Shown in pieces: positions 52,079-62,464 of a stretch of 64,000 nt of DNA. The stretch lies in contig NZ_CP158281.1 of NCBI RefSeq assembly GCF_040256645.1, forward strand, positions 2,356,001-2,420,000, in the 5' to 3' direction. Every line of letters begins with the position of its first letter. Within the stretch, counting starts at the first letter, position 1. The position numbers were made by a program, and so were the translations under genes. Under the pieces are notes generated by a model. It saw nothing but the letters and a program-made list of their open reading frames with translations. It did not search any database and was not told the DNA's origin. The stretch is from Brevibacterium sp. CBA3109 (GTDB lineage Bacteria; Actinomycetota; Actinomycetes; Actinomycetales; Brevibacteriaceae).

Positions 52079-52795
52079 ATGACAAGCAATGGTAGCGGCG
52101 TCGGAGTCATCGACAAGGCCGCAATGGTTCTCTCCGCCCTCGAGGCCGGACCCGCATCACTGGCCGAACTGGTCTCACTGACCGGACTCGCCCGGCCCAC
52201 TGCCCACCGCCTGGCCGTTGCGCTCGAATTCCATCGCATCGTCGGTCGTGACCTGCAGGGTCGCTTCGTCCTCGGCCCACGCCTGGCCGAACTCTCTTCG
52301 GCCGCCGGTGAGGACCGTCTGCTCGCCGCGGCCGGACCGGTCCTCGGTCAGCTGCGCGACCAGACCGGTGAGTCCGCTCAGCTGTTCCGCCGCCAGGGTG
52401 ACCTGCGCCTGTGCGTGGCCGCCGCCGAACGCCCTGTGGGCCTGCGTGACTCGGTGCCGATCGGCGCCACCCTGAGCATGCGCGCGGGTTCCGCCGCCCA
52501 GGTCCTCCTGGCCTGGGAGGAGCCCGACCGTCTGCACACGGGCCTGCGCGGTGCCCGCTTCTCCGCAACCATGCTCTCCGGTGTCCGCCGCCGAGGCTGG
52601 GCCCAGTCCATCGCCGAACGTGAACGAGGCGTCGCCTCCGTCTCAGCGCCAGTGCGCGGGCCCAGCAATCGCGTCGTGGCCGCCGTATCGATCTCCGGCC
52701 CCGTGGACCGCCTGACGCGTCAGCCCGGCCGCCTGCACGCGAAGTCCATCATCGACGCAGCGCGCACGCTGTCCGAAGCCCTCAACAGGGGCTGA
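52079..52795 (+). CDS. ndgR: IclR-family regulator of leucine and nitrogen genes (NdgR/LtbR type)
   Basis: 238 residues from the ATG at 52079 (an in-frame ATG at 52070 adds 3). N-terminal winged helix GVGVIDKAAMVLSALEAGPA, SLAELVSLTGLARPTAHRLA, VALEFHRIVGRDLQGRFVLG. C-terminal IclR effector domain, with LRDSVPIGATLSMRAGSAAQ and GWAQSIAERERGVASVSAPV. The divergent place beside leuCD and near gltX is the hallmark of NdgR/LtbR. Confidence 0.92.
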   Translation: MTSNGSGVGVIDKAAMVLSALEAGPASLAELVSLTGLARPTAHRLAVALEFHRIVGRDLQGRFVLGPRLAELSSAAGEDRLLAAAGPVLGQLRDQTGESAQLFRRQGDLRLCVAAAERPVGLRDSVPIGATLSMRAGSAAQVLLAWEEPDRLHTGLRGARFSATMLSGVRRRGWAQSIAERERGVASVSAPVRGPSNRVVAAVSISGPVDRLTRQPGRLHAKSIIDAARTLSEALNRG

Positions 52796-52921
52796 TTTCA
52801 GCGCAGCGCCGGCAACCGAACACTGGCGGCTGCGGGCACCCTCGCTCCCCTTTCACCTGCTGATCACGCGTAGAATTCTGGGACACAGAGAATATCTGCC
52901 CACCAATTGCGCAGGAGCCGC

Positions 52922-53902
<981 letters not shown>

Positions 53903-53973
53903 GAGCTCTGGAGCAAAAACATCGTGCCCTGATAGGTTGCGACTATCGGATTCAACTCGTGCGAAGGAAGATT

Positions 53974-54816
53974 ATGTCGACACCACAGAACCCGCACTCC
54001 GGTGCGGATGCAGAGAACCATCAGAATATCCCGGCCGATCAGGCTAATCCTGACTCTCACCAAGCCAGCCCGGAATTCAGCCAGCAGCAGGACCCATCTG
54101 TCGGCGAACAGGTCGATGGCACATCGTCACCTGCCGGATCTGGACCTGCCGGATCTGGACAGTACGGCCAGGGCTCACAGTTCAGCCAGGCCGAGCAGTA
54201 CAACGAACAGCAGAATCAGTTCGGGCAGCCCGAACTGTACAACCAGCAGAACCAGTTCGATCAAGGCGGACAGTACAACCATGGTGGTCAGTACAATCCT
54301 CAGGATCAGTACAATCCTCAAGATCAGTACGGACAGTTCGGGCAGCCAGCCCAGCAGGGTCAGCACTATCAGGGCGCTGACTACGCTGCGTACAATCAGG
54401 GCAACTACGCCGGCTCCCAGCACGCCCCGGTAGGCAATTTCCAGCAACCTGCATCGCAGCAGAACCCCCACGGCGGCAGCGGCTTCTTCAAGTCGCTCTT
54501 CGACTTCCGCTTCGACAACTTCATTGCGGTCAAGTGGGCTGGCTTCATCTACATCATCGCCATCGTCGTGGCTGCACTGTCCTGGCTGGGATCGATCGTC
54601 GGCGGAATCATCACGGGCGCCGCAGCCGGGGCCGCTACCAGCTATCTGAGCAATGGCCCGAGCTTCAGCCCGTGGCCGCTGCTGCTGGCGATCATCTTCG
54701 GCTGGATCCTCCCTGCCCTGTGGGTGCTCTTCGTCCGGCTGGCCCTCGAACTCATCGTGGCCAACGTCAAGACTGCGGAGAACACGAGGCAGATCGCGAA
54801 CTCCCTGGGACGCTGA
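53974..54816 (+). CDS. DUF4282 membrane protein with Gln/Asn/Tyr-rich N-terminus
   Basis: 280 residues, ATG at 53974 with GAAGGAAG upstream. Residues ~30-170 are low complexity, dominated by Q, N, G, Y and S, with repeats such as QYNPQDQYNPQDQYGQFGQP. Residues 171-280 form a DUF4282 domain with two membrane helices (FFKSLFDFRFDNFIAVKWAG, FIYIIAIVVAALSWLGSIVG, and WPLLLAIIFGWILPALWVLF), ending in ELIVANVKTAENTRQIANSL. Function unknown; the disordered tail is presumably cytoplasmic. Confidence 0.88.
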   Translation: MSTPQNPHSGADAENHQNIPADQANPDSHQASPEFSQQQDPSVGEQVDGTSSPAGSGPAGSGQYGQGSQFSQAEQYNEQQNQFGQPELYNQQNQFDQGGQYNHGGQYNPQDQYNPQDQYGQFGQPAQQGQHYQGADYAAYNQGNYAGSQHAPVGNFQQPASQQNPHGGSGFFKSLFDFRFDNFIAVKWAGFIYIIAIVVAALSWLGSIVGGIITGAAAGAATSYLSNGPSFSPWPLLLAIIFGWILPALWVLFVRLALELIVANVKTAENTRQIANSLGR

Positions 54817-54836
54817 CCGCGGTCAGCCACACGCTC

Positions 54837-54884
54837 GGTGTAGAGCACGGCCGGTGTGAAGCACGCTCGGTGTAGAGCACGGCC
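54837..54884. repeat. 16-bp tandem repeat, three copies, after the DUF4282 gene
   Basis: GGTGTAGAGCACGGCC (54837-54852), GGTGTGAAGCACGCTC (54853-54868), GGTGTAGAGCACGGCC (54869-54884). Begins 21 bp past the stop. Further on, GCTCTGAGACTCAGAGC (54937-54953) is a perfect palindrome and may end the transcript or the leftward tRNA transcript. Confidence 0.9.
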
Positions 54885-55107
54885 GGCACGGCGTCAGTAT
54901 TCGCTCTGAGTTTCAGGGATCGGCTTTGAAGTCGAGCTCTGAGACTCAGAGCGAGCTGTTTCTGAAACACCTCGGAACAGACCAAGTGCCTCGGGACCGA
55001 AGAACCATCTCGGGGTCAGCGTGACTCGGAGCGGCCAACGCGTCCGGGGAGAACACCCGTGAATTAGAGCGAGCCCCACACCGATTCCTCGATGCGGGAC
55101 TCAACCG

Positions 55108-55180
55108 TACCCCCGAGCAGGTTCGAACTGCCGTTTCCGCCTTGAGAGGGCAGCGTCCTAGGCCACTAGACGACGGGGGC
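55108..55180 (-). tRNA. tRNA-Glu (anticodon CTC)
   Basis: 73 nt. Acceptor GCCCCCG / CGGGGGT, anticodon arm CTGCC-CTCTCAA-GGCGG, T arm GGCAG-TTCGAAC-CTGCT. Discriminator A; CCA not encoded. 38 bp from tRNA-Gln, same strand. Confidence 0.95.
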
Positions 55181-55218
55181 CAATAAACAGCTCGGAGTCA
55201 TACTCCCGATGCTGTTCG

Positions 55219-55290
55219 CTGGGGTACCAGGACTTGAACCTAGACTAAATGTACCAGAAACACTCGTGCTGCCAATTACACCATACCCCA
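55219..55290 (-). tRNA. tRNA-Gln (anticodon CTG)
   Basis: 72 nt. Acceptor TGGGGTA / TACCCCA, anticodon stem AGTGT / ACATT around TTCTGGT (anticodon CTG), T arm with GTTCAAGTC. Discriminator G. Lies downstream of gltX on the same strand, a conserved actinobacterial neighbourhood. Confidence 0.95.
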
Positions 55291-55410
55291 ATGTTATTCA
55301 GGCACATCCCCGAAGGAATTTCCCTGAGCAACGAGATATAACTCTACACAAATCCCCCGCCCAGCTCCAAATCCATGAAGGCTATTTGCGGTGTGACCTT
55401 CTTAACATTG

Positions 55411-55531
55411 TCTCCCGCGCCGCCGATTTGCTTCCCGCGCCACCGATTTGCTTCCCGCGCCACCGAGTTCACTCCCGTGCCAGGCAGATGAGGTGATCGT
55501 TCACTCCCGTGCCAGGCAGATGAGGTGATCG
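55411..55531. repeat. Nested tandem repeats at the 3' end of the S33 hydrolase gene
   Basis: A 20-bp unit of CTTCCCGCGCCACCGATTTG type stands at 55411-55430, 55431-55450 and 55451-55470. Then an exact 32-bp unit starting TTCACTCCCGTGCCAGG occupies 55468-55499 and 55500-55531; the second includes the stop codon (55501-55503) and the last nine or so codons of the gene. Confidence 0.93.
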
Positions 55532-56775
55532 AGGACCCGGTAGCCGTCAGCGCGCAGACCGTTGTGCTCGTACTCGTTCGTCACCCACGGCTTCACACCG
55601 TCGAGGAGGTCCGCTGTGGCCAACGAGTATTCCGGAGGGACATAGGCGTCCTCGAAGTACACCGCTGCGCCGCCGCGCACGGTTGAGGCCCGCAGCGCAT
55701 CAGCATCGTAGAGTCGAGGCCATTCGTGTGCTGCCACAAGCTGCGCCACCTCGGCGAAGGGGGCAAGCTCCGGGTCTTCGGCCAGTGACTCGGGTCCGGC
55801 ATGTTCACCGGCCAACAGGGTCGGATCGGCTTCGACGTCCGCGGGCATTGCCCGACGAGCGGCCCAGTTGGTGATGCCGCCGTCGGCCCAGCAGGACTCG
55901 TGGACCACTGCGTAGAGCGGATTTCGTCCCGAAAACGGCAGTGCGGCAGACAGGTCGTGACGGAAGGCCGCCGAGGCGGGGTCCATGTCCAGCAGATAGT
56001 GCAGTTCCTCGGGGCCGTCGGAGGCTCCGAGGAAGTGCCCGAGGAGACGGATGCGTTCCGTTGTGGCCCGTGCCCCGCCGGGAAGCGCGATGCCGCCATC
56101 GGCTTCGGCGAGGTCGACGAGGCGGGCGAGCTTGTCTCGGTCGCCGGGAAACGCTCGGTAGAACTGCTCCGACTTCCGCTTCATGCCCTCCCACGTCGTG
56201 GCGTACACGGTGGCAGGATCGGTGCCGATCGCGGGCAGACCGCCGGTGAAGTAGACCTCGCTCAGCGATTCCGAATGCGCCGACACATACCGCAGGGCGG
56301 TGAATCCTCCGAACGACTGACCGAGCAGCGACCAGGTGTCAACACCCAACCCTCGGCGCAGAACCTCAGCGTCCTCGACGATCGAATCGGCACGGTAGTG
56401 GCTCAATGCCGCAGCAATCTCTGCGGGGGCCTCACCGACTCCGTCGAGGCCTGTGATGCGTCCGTTCACTGAGCCGATGGGGCTCGATTTCCCGGTTCCT
56501 CGCTGGTCGAGCATGACGACCTGGAAGTCCTCGAGTGCTCGCGCCAACCAGGTGGACTGGCCAACAGGGGTGGTGGGTCTGGGCGCTTCGACACCCGGCC
56601 CGCCCTGCAGGAACACGAGAAACGGTTTAGTGCTGTCCGCTTCGGTCGCGGTGATTCGGGCGAAGACCTCGATGGTTCCCGCTCCCCCACCGAAGTGGTC
56701 GAACGGGGCCTCGAAGGTCACGTCCCTCAGATGAAGTCCTCCACGTGTCCAGCTCGCCTGGTTGAGCACCATCAC
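55501..56775 (-). CDS. Alpha/beta hydrolase, prolyl-aminopeptidase-like (S33)
   Basis: 424 residues. [20 protein letters not shown] is the oxyanion HGGPG-type block (here QGGPG), [20 protein letters not shown], and the nucleophile elbow [20 protein letters not shown]. The C-terminal Asp/His would be in [12 protein letters not shown] and [13 protein letters not shown]. Fits proline iminopeptidase-type enzymes of actinobacteria, which release N-terminal proline from peptides. GTG or the following ATG starts it, overlapping the gltX stop. The 3' end is tandemly duplicated. Confidence 0.87.
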   Translation of the reverse strand: MMVLNQASWTRGGLHLRDVTFEAPFDHFGGGAGTIEVFARITATEADSTKPFLVFLQGGPGVEAPRPTTPVGQSTWLARALEDFQVVMLDQRGTGKSSPIGSVNGRITGLDGVGEAPAEIAAALSHYRADSIVEDAEVLRRGLGVDTWSLLGQSFGGFTALRYVSAHSESLSEVYFTGGLPAIGTDPATVYATTWEGMKRKSEQFYRAFPGDRDKLARLVDLAEADGGIALPGGARATTERIRLLGHFLGASDGPEELHYLLDMDPASAAFRHDLSAALPFSGRNPLYAVVHESCWADGGITNWAARRAMPADVEADPTLLAGEHAGPESLAEDPELAPFAEVAQLVAAHEWPRLYDADALRASTVRGGAAVYFEDAYVPPEYSLATADLLDGVKPWVTNEYEHNGLRADGYRVLDHLICLARE

Positions 56776-58238
56776 AGCTGGGCCGCCAGCGCCCGCAGGC
56801 GAGTCAGTGACGAGTCCTTGCCGAGGATCTCCAGGGACTCGAACAGAGGCGGTGACACCTTGCGTCCGGACACGGCCACTCGCAGCGGGCCGAAGGCCAA
56901 TCGAGGCTTGATCTCCATCTCGGTGACCAGTTTGGCCTGCAGCGCTTCGTGCAGAGTGTCCGTCGTCCAGTCCTCGACACCTTCGAGAACCTCGATCGAG
57001 GCCGCGAGCACCTCGGGAGCCGAATCCTTCAGGGTCTTCAAACCGTCCTCTGCCATGGTCAGCTCGGCATCGGGGGTGAACAGGAACGCGAGCAGGTCAG
57101 GCGCTTCGCCGAGGAGGTTCATCCTCGTCTGCACGAGCGGAGCCGCCTGGTTGAGGATCGCCAGCTGAGCCTCCGATGGCTTCTCCGGGAGCACCTCGGC
57201 GGCCTGGAGATAGGGCACCAGGCGGTCACGGAAGTCGGTGACGTCGAGGAGTCGGATGTGGTCGGCGTTGATCGACGTCGCCTTCTTCACATCGAAGCGG
57301 GCGGGGTTGGGCAGAACATCGTGGATGTCGAAGGCCTCGACGAACTCCTTGACGCTGAACACATCTCGGTCCGGTCCGATGGACCAGCCGAGCAGGGCCA
57401 GGTAGTTGATGATGCCTTCGGGGATGAAGCCGTTCTCGCGGTGGACGAACAGGTTGGATGCCGGGTCGCGCTTGGACAGTTTCTTGTTGCCATCGCCCAT
57501 CACGTACGGCAGGTGACCGAATTCGGGGGTCGCGGCCGCAACACCGATGTCCTTGAGTGCTTCGTAGAGCACGACCTGACGCGGGGTCGAGGACAGCAGG
57601 TCCTCACCGCGCAGCACGTGGGTGATGCCCATGAGGGCGTCGTCGACGGGATTGACCAGGGTGTACAGCGGCTGACCGTTCGCGCGGACGACGACGTAAT
57701 CCGGGATGGTTCCGGCGCGGAAGGTGATCTCTCCGCGGACCAGGTCGGTGAAGGTGACGTCTTCGGAGGGCATGCGCACACGCCAGACAGGTTCGCGTCC
57801 TTCGGCCCTGAATCCGGCGATCTGCTCGGGGGTGAGGTCACGGTCGTACCCGTCGTAGCCGAGCTTGGGGTCGCGGCCTGCGGCCTTGTGCCGGGCCTCG
57901 ACCTCTTCGTTGGTCGAGTAGGACTCGTAGATGTGTCCGGCGGCCTTGAGCTTCTCGATCACGCCCGCGTAGATGTCGCCGCGCTGGGACTGGCGGTAGG
58001 GTCCGTCAGGTCCGCCCACGTCGATGCCCTCGTCCCAGTCCAGACCGAGCCACTTCATGGCCTCCAGCACCTGGCCGAAGCTCTCCTCGGTGTCACGGGC
58101 GGCGTCGGTGTCCTCGATGCGGAAAACGAATTTTCCGCCGGTGTGCTTCGCATACGCCCAGTTGAACAGGGCGGTGCGGACCATACCGACGTGCGGGGTG
58201 CCGGTGGGTGATGGGCAGAAACGAACTTTGACGCTCAC
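56772..58238 (-). CDS. gltX: Glutamyl-tRNA synthetase
   Basis: 488 residues from the GTG at 58238 (AAGGATCACA upstream). Class I synthetase: HIGH-type motif [40 protein letters not shown], and KMSKS-type [20 protein letters not shown]. In actinobacteria it also misacylates tRNA-Gln, which GatCAB then corrects; the genes for tRNA-Gln and tRNA-Glu lie 1.5 kb downstream on the same strand. Starts 97 bp after the FAH gene. Confidence 0.96.
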   Translation of the reverse strand: MSVKVRFCPSPTGTPHVGMVRTALFNWAYAKHTGGKFVFRIEDTDAARDTEESFGQVLEAMKWLGLDWDEGIDVGGPDGPYRQSQRGDIYAGVIEKLKAAGHIYESYSTNEEVEARHKAAGRDPKLGYDGYDRDLTPEQIAGFRAEGREPVWRVRMPSEDVTFTDLVRGEITFRAGTIPDYVVVRANGQPLYTLVNPVDDALMGITHVLRGEDLLSSTPRQVVLYEALKDIGVAAATPEFGHLPYVMGDGNKKLSKRDPASNLFVHRENGFIPEGIINYLALLGWSIGPDRDVFSVKEFVEAFDIHDVLPNPARFDVKKATSINADHIRLLDVTDFRDRLVPYLQAAEVLPEKPSEAQLAILNQAAPLVQTRMNLLGEAPDLLAFLFTPDAELTMAEDGLKTLKDSAPEVLAASIEVLEGVEDWTTDTLHEALQAKLVTEMEIKPRLAFGPLRVAVSGRKVSPPLFESLEILGKDSSLTRLRALAAQL

Positions 58239-58335
58239 TGTGATCCTTCGGTCTTTGGTGCTGCGAGTCTTGGGTGCTGCAAGTCTTGAATGCTGGGAGT
58301 TGTGTGACGGGGTGGGATGCTGCGTGGTGCCGGTC

Positions 58336-59142
58336 TCAGGCGTCCATGACCATGTTGCTGAGGACTCCGAGCCCGTCGATCGCGATGTCGACACGGTTGC
58401 CGGACACGATCTGCCCCACACCGGCGGGAGTGCCGGTGAGGATGACGTCACCGGGCAGCAAGGTGATGGTCTCGCTCAGGTGTTCGATGAGGGTCGGGAT
58501 ATCGAAGATGAAATCGGCGGTGTTGCCGTCCTGCTTCAGATCCCCGTCGACCCAGGAGCGGATGCCGAGGTTGTCGACATCGAGTTCCGTTTCGATCCAG
58601 GGTCCCAGTGGGCAGGAGGTATCGAAGCCCTTCGCCCGTGACCACTGCTTGTCCGACTTCTGGATGTCACGCATGGTCACATCGTTGCCGCCGGTGTAGC
58701 CGAGGACGTGGTCATAGGCGTTCTCTGCCTTCACACCCTTGGCGACGCGGCCGATGATCACGGCCAGCTCAGCCTCGTAGGACACGTATTCGCTGATGGC
58801 GGGCAATCGGATCGGATCTCCGGGACCGATCACCGAGGTGTTGGGTTTGAAGAATGTCAGTGGGCTGACGGGCACCTCATTGCCGAGTTCGGCGGCATGA
58901 TCGGCGAAGTTGCGTCCGACGCCGATGACCTTCGACCGCGGCAGGATCGGGCTGACAAGACGAACATCGTCGAATTTCAGCCTTTCGCCCGTCGACTGGG
59001 CTGGAGCGAAGAACGGGTCCTGGTCAAGAACGGCGAGGCTGAGACCGGACGTGTCCCACGTGCCGTCCTCAATCTGCGGCACGTCGCCTTCGACGACTCC
59101 GTATTTGGGTTCATCCTGGTGCACAAATCTGGCAATACGCAT
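58336..59142 (-). CDS. Fumarylacetoacetate hydrolase family protein
   Basis: 268 residues from [20 protein letters not shown] at 59142. FAH-fold: [60 protein letters not shown] (Glu metal ligands), [40 protein letters not shown]. Members hydrolyse or decarboxylate diketoacids such as in homoprotocatechuate breakdown or oxaloacetate removal; this one's substrate is not clear. Its location directly upstream of gltX is common in actinobacteria. Confidence 0.9.
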   Translation of the reverse strand: MRIARFVHQDEPKYGVVEGDVPQIEDGTWDTSGLSLAVLDQDPFFAPAQSTGERLKFDDVRLVSPILPRSKVIGVGRNFADHAAELGNEVPVSPLTFFKPNTSVIGPGDPIRLPAISEYVSYEAELAVIIGRVAKGVKAENAYDHVLGYTGGNDVTMRDIQKSDKQWSRAKGFDTSCPLGPWIETELDVDNLGIRSWVDGDLKQDGNTADFIFDIPTLIEHLSETITLLPGDVILTGTPAGVGQIVSGNRVDIAIDGLGVLSNMVMDA

Positions 59143-59341
59143 GTGCCCCAGTCTAGTCAGTATGGGCGGGTGATCACACAGGAGCCTGCGTGGCCGGGCG
59201 GCAGGCACATTCGCTCATCTTCTGAATCGTCGATCGGAGATCGCCATCGGGTGGGCACGAAGGGCTCGCTGAAGCGGCTCGACACGGATTGCACCCTCGG
59301 GTGTCGCAGGAGGTCTGCAGCTCCGAAGCCCCTGTGTGATG

Positions 59342-60505
59342 TCAGCGATTCTCCGGCCATCCGAGCAGTCGAATCGCCCTCAGCGCCATAGTCAATACGG
59401 TGAGATCGACGGGATCCGCTGTCAATCGAGCGGTCAGGGTCTCAAGCCTGCGCAGACGATAGTTGACCGTGTTGCGATGGCAGTGGAGCAGCTCACCGGC
59501 TGTCGAGAGCGAACCGCCGCACTCAATCCATGTCTCAAAGGTCTCAAGCAGCAAGTCACGACTGTCAGAGCTGAGAGCCCCCACCTCGGCGAAGGTCCGC
59601 CTCACCAGAACTTCGGCTTCTGCGGGCTGTGACGCGATGAGCATATCGGTCAGAGACTGCCCGTAGTGGCCGATTCCTTCGGTTGCAGAACCCATGCAGC
59701 GCAGGGCTATACGCGCCTGGCGTTCCGCTTCGACTGCGTGCCCCAATGACCGGAATTCCTCGCTCACACCTATCCGAGCACCGTTGGAGGGCACAACGAA
59801 GTCATCGCCCTCCCGCTGCACCAACAGGCACACTCGCCCACCGTTGAACTCGGCCCAGTGCGCACGAGCACCGAGAATCTCAAGAGCGGGACTGTGCTCG
59901 TCCATCACGAGGACGAAGAAGCGCATGCCATCATCGACCTGAAGCAGACGGGCAGCAGCTTCGCGGCGTTCGGAAGCCACCATCGGGGAGAGCAGGTCGA
60001 CGACGGCGGCGAACCGTGACTGCTGTGCCCAGCGCTCACGGGCCACGGTCACCTCACGATGTGCCTCCGCGGCGACTGTGGAGAGCTCGTCAAGGGCCGA
60101 CCACAGCTCGGAGCCCAACGTAAACAGAGTGTTCTTGCCCGAATCGTCGGAACCAGAGGATTCCTCTATCGCCCGCCACAATCGAAGTCCCGCCAATCGG
60201 TAGGCATGGAGGACACCGGAGAGTTCGACCCCGTATTCGGCTTTGATCCGACCGGCACGCCGGGCCGGGGCCAGGTCCAGGTCTCCGATGCTGAGCGCGG
60301 TCAGAAGAGATCGCAGATTATCGGCGACGATGTCGACGAGACCCTGCCGCGGAATGCTCCTCTCGATATAGGCATGGTCCCCCGAGAGGATGTCATCGGC
60401 GATCGCGTGCGAAAGACGGTCGACGTCGAGCGTCGAGGCCAGCGCCGTGTCACGAGTGTCAACATTGATGCTCACATCATGAGAATACTCATCGATTGTG
60501 CTCAC
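59342..60505 (-). CDS. PucR-family transcriptional regulator
   Basis: 387 residues if the GTG at 60505 is used; TTG at 60511 and GTG at 60475 are alternatives and none has a good Shine-Dalgarno. The C-terminal PucR HTH is clear: CGGSLSTAGELLHCHRNTVN and YRLRRLETLTARL. The middle has GGDEF-like PucR domain features (RFFVLVMDEHSPALEILGAR). Divergent from an aldehyde dehydrogenase and a GMC oxidoreductase reading frame, so it probably controls an alcohol/aldehyde catabolic operon. Confidence 0.85.
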   Translation of the reverse strand: MSTIDEYSHDVSINVDTRDTALASTLDVDRLSHAIADDILSGDHAYIERSIPRQGLVDIVADNLRSLLTALSIGDLDLAPARRAGRIKAEYGVELSGVLHAYRLAGLRLWRAIEESSGSDDSGKNTLFTLGSELWSALDELSTVAAEAHREVTVARERWAQQSRFAAVVDLLSPMVASERREAAARLLQVDDGMRFFVLVMDEHSPALEILGARAHWAEFNGGRVCLLVQREGDDFVVPSNGARIGVSEEFRSLGHAVEAERQARIALRCMGSATEGIGHYGQSLTDMLIASQPAEAEVLVRRTFAEVGALSSDSRDLLLETFETWIECGGSLSTAGELLHCHRNTVNYRLRRLETLTARLTADPVDLTVLTMALRAIRLLGWPENR

Positions 60506-60561
60506 GCACAATGTTTTCGTCTAGGTTTAGGGTCGGCGCCCATATGGACCGTCACGCGGTC
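60479..60561. promoter_or_regulatory. Clustered dyads between the PucR gene and aldehyde dehydrogenase gene
   Basis: ATGAG-AATA-CTCAT (60479-60492), ATTGTGC-TCAC-GCACAAT (60495-60512, perfect 7-bp arms) and GACCG-TCACG-CGGTC (60547-60561). The second overlaps the possible PucR start codons, which would suit autorepression or a later start. Binding is inferred only. Confidence 0.5.
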
Positions 60562-60649
60562 ACCGATACGATGACTTCACCGACGTAGGCGAGACGGGCG
60601 CATTGAGATGAGTCCTTCCGATGACCAAGCTCAACGAGGAGCAGGCACC

Positions 60650-62413
60650 ATGACCGTTGACACTTCACCATCCCCAACCGAACCCACGCAGCCACCCGCG
60701 TACCCACTCGACAGTGACCGGCTGGACACCGCGATCGCGTCACTGGACTCGGGAATCCAGCAATGGGCGAACCTTTCTCTATCGCAACGGGCCCAGCTGC
60801 TGGAGCGCACGCACGAATCGATAGCTCGCAACGTCGCTCGCTGGACTCGGACCGCCACGAATATCAAGGGTCTCCACCCCGATTCGCAGTTGACCGGCGA
60901 AGAGTGGATCTCGGGCCCCTATGCCGCACTGGCGGGATTCTCCACCGTTGCTGCGTCTGTCCGTGCGCTGGCCCGGGGTCGCTCTCCTGTTGATGGAATC
61001 GGCACCCGCGAGATCGCTGGCGGGAGGTTGGGCTGGAAGGTCCTGCCCACTCATCTGCGGGAGGCCATCTTGTTCCATGGTTTCTCTGCAGAAGTGTGGA
61101 CCCTGCCGGGAGTCACCGCCGAGACTGTGAGGTCCGAGGCCGGGCTGGGGGCAAAGCGACTCGGAACGGCAGGCGGGGTCAGCCTCGTGCTGGGAGCGGG
61201 TAACATCACGTCGATCGGGCCCCTGGATGTGCTCACCGAACTTGTCGCGCACAACCGGGCGAGCATCCTCAAGATCAATCCTACGTTGGCACCGCTGCTG
61301 TCGGTTTATCGGGAGGCCCTCGGCCCACTCATCGAGGCGAACCTGCTCCGCGTTGTCCAAGGCGGTGCCGCAGTTGGTGAATACCTCTGCGAACATCCCG
61401 ATATCGCTCATATCCACATCACCGGCAGCGCCATCACCCATGACCGGATCGTGTGGGGGTCCGAGGGCGCCCACACAGCCCAGGACTCGGGTCCGAAACT
61501 GACCAAACCCATCACCAGCGAACTCGGCGGAGTCTCTCCAGTCATCGTGGTGCCCGGCCGCTGGACCCAGGCGGATATGACCTATCAAGCCGAGCACATC
61601 GCCACTATGCGTCTGCACAATGCAGGTCACAACTGCATTGCGGCCCAAATTGTCGTCGTTGATGCCGATTGGCCACAGCGCGAGGAATTTCTGCACACAC
61701 TCGCGAACGTCTTGGACCGAATCGAGAACCGCGCCCCCTGGTACCCTGGCGGCCAGAGTCGGCTGCGGCAGGCCATGTCCGACCACGACCAGGTCGACTC
61801 GTTCTCGAACGGCCAGCGCCTACTCGTGACCATCAGCGACGATGCCGAGGTCGAGACCACCGAGTACTTCGCCAATGTACTCGGCATCAAACCCATCCAC
61901 GCCGGCTCTGCGGCTCCTGATACAGGGGCGCACACGGCGGAATTCCTGCGCAAAGCCGTTGACTATGCCAATGACAGACTGGCAGGCACCTTGGGCGCCA
62001 ATATCATCATCGCACCCAGCGAAAGGCAACTGCTGGGTTCGAACCTCGACACCGAGATCGAGCGACTGCGCTATGGGTCGATCGGAATCAACGCATGGAC
62101 AGGTCTGGCCTTCCTCACGTCGACCGCCACCTGGGGCGCCTTCCCCGGACACACACTCGACGATGTGCAGAGCGGAATCGGTGTCGTGCACAACGGTCTG
62201 CTCATTCCCCATACAGAACGCACTGTGGTCTCGGGGCCGTTCCGACCGTTCCCGCGATCGGTCATCGGTGGCGAGTTCTCACTGTTTCCCAAACCACCGT
62301 GGTTCGTCACCTCACGCAGTGCCGCACGCACTGGGCGTGCCCTGACCGAATTCGCTGCAGCACCCAGTTGGGCGAAACTGCCGGGGATCTTCCTGGCCGC
62401 GTTCCAAGCCTGA
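60650..62413 (+). CDS. Aldehyde dehydrogenase family protein
   Basis: 587 residues from the ATG at 60650 (GAGGAG upstream); a few more residues are possible. NAD-binding VSLVLGAGNITSIGPLDVLT, TSELGGVSPVIVVPG (general-base Glu) and the catalytic Cys in LHNAGHNCIAAQIVVVDADW are present. C-terminal RYGSIGINAWTGLAFLTSTA. It is longer than ordinary ALDHs (~490), with an extended N-terminus and a C-terminal tail past the fold. Operon partner: the broken GMC oxidoreductase 51 bp downstream, suggesting alcohol to aldehyde to acid. Confidence 0.87.
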   Translation: MTVDTSPSPTEPTQPPAYPLDSDRLDTAIASLDSGIQQWANLSLSQRAQLLERTHESIARNVARWTRTATNIKGLHPDSQLTGEEWISGPYAALAGFSTVAASVRALARGRSPVDGIGTREIAGGRLGWKVLPTHLREAILFHGFSAEVWTLPGVTAETVRSEAGLGAKRLGTAGGVSLVLGAGNITSIGPLDVLTELVAHNRASILKINPTLAPLLSVYREALGPLIEANLLRVVQGGAAVGEYLCEHPDIAHIHITGSAITHDRIVWGSEGAHTAQDSGPKLTKPITSELGGVSPVIVVPGRWTQADMTYQAEHIATMRLHNAGHNCIAAQIVVVDADWPQREEFLHTLANVLDRIENRAPWYPGGQSRLRQAMSDHDQVDSFSNGQRLLVTISDDAEVETTEYFANVLGIKPIHAGSAAPDTGAHTAEFLRKAVDYANDRLAGTLGANIIIAPSERQLLGSNLDTEIERLRYGSIGINAWTGLAFLTSTATWGAFPGHTLDDVQSGIGVVHNGLLIPHTERTVVSGPFRPFPRSVIGGEFSLFPKPPWFVTSRSAARTGRALTEFAAAPSWAKLPGIFLAAFQA

Positions 62414-62464
62414 TCACCGTACCCATCAGACACCACGCACTGCGTGGACGAAGGAGGATCACTC

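Noticed and set aside
55411-55531. Repeat array as a possible CRISPR
   Set aside because: Units are directly adjacent with no unique spacers, and no cas genes are present in the window. The same holds for the other tandem arrays.
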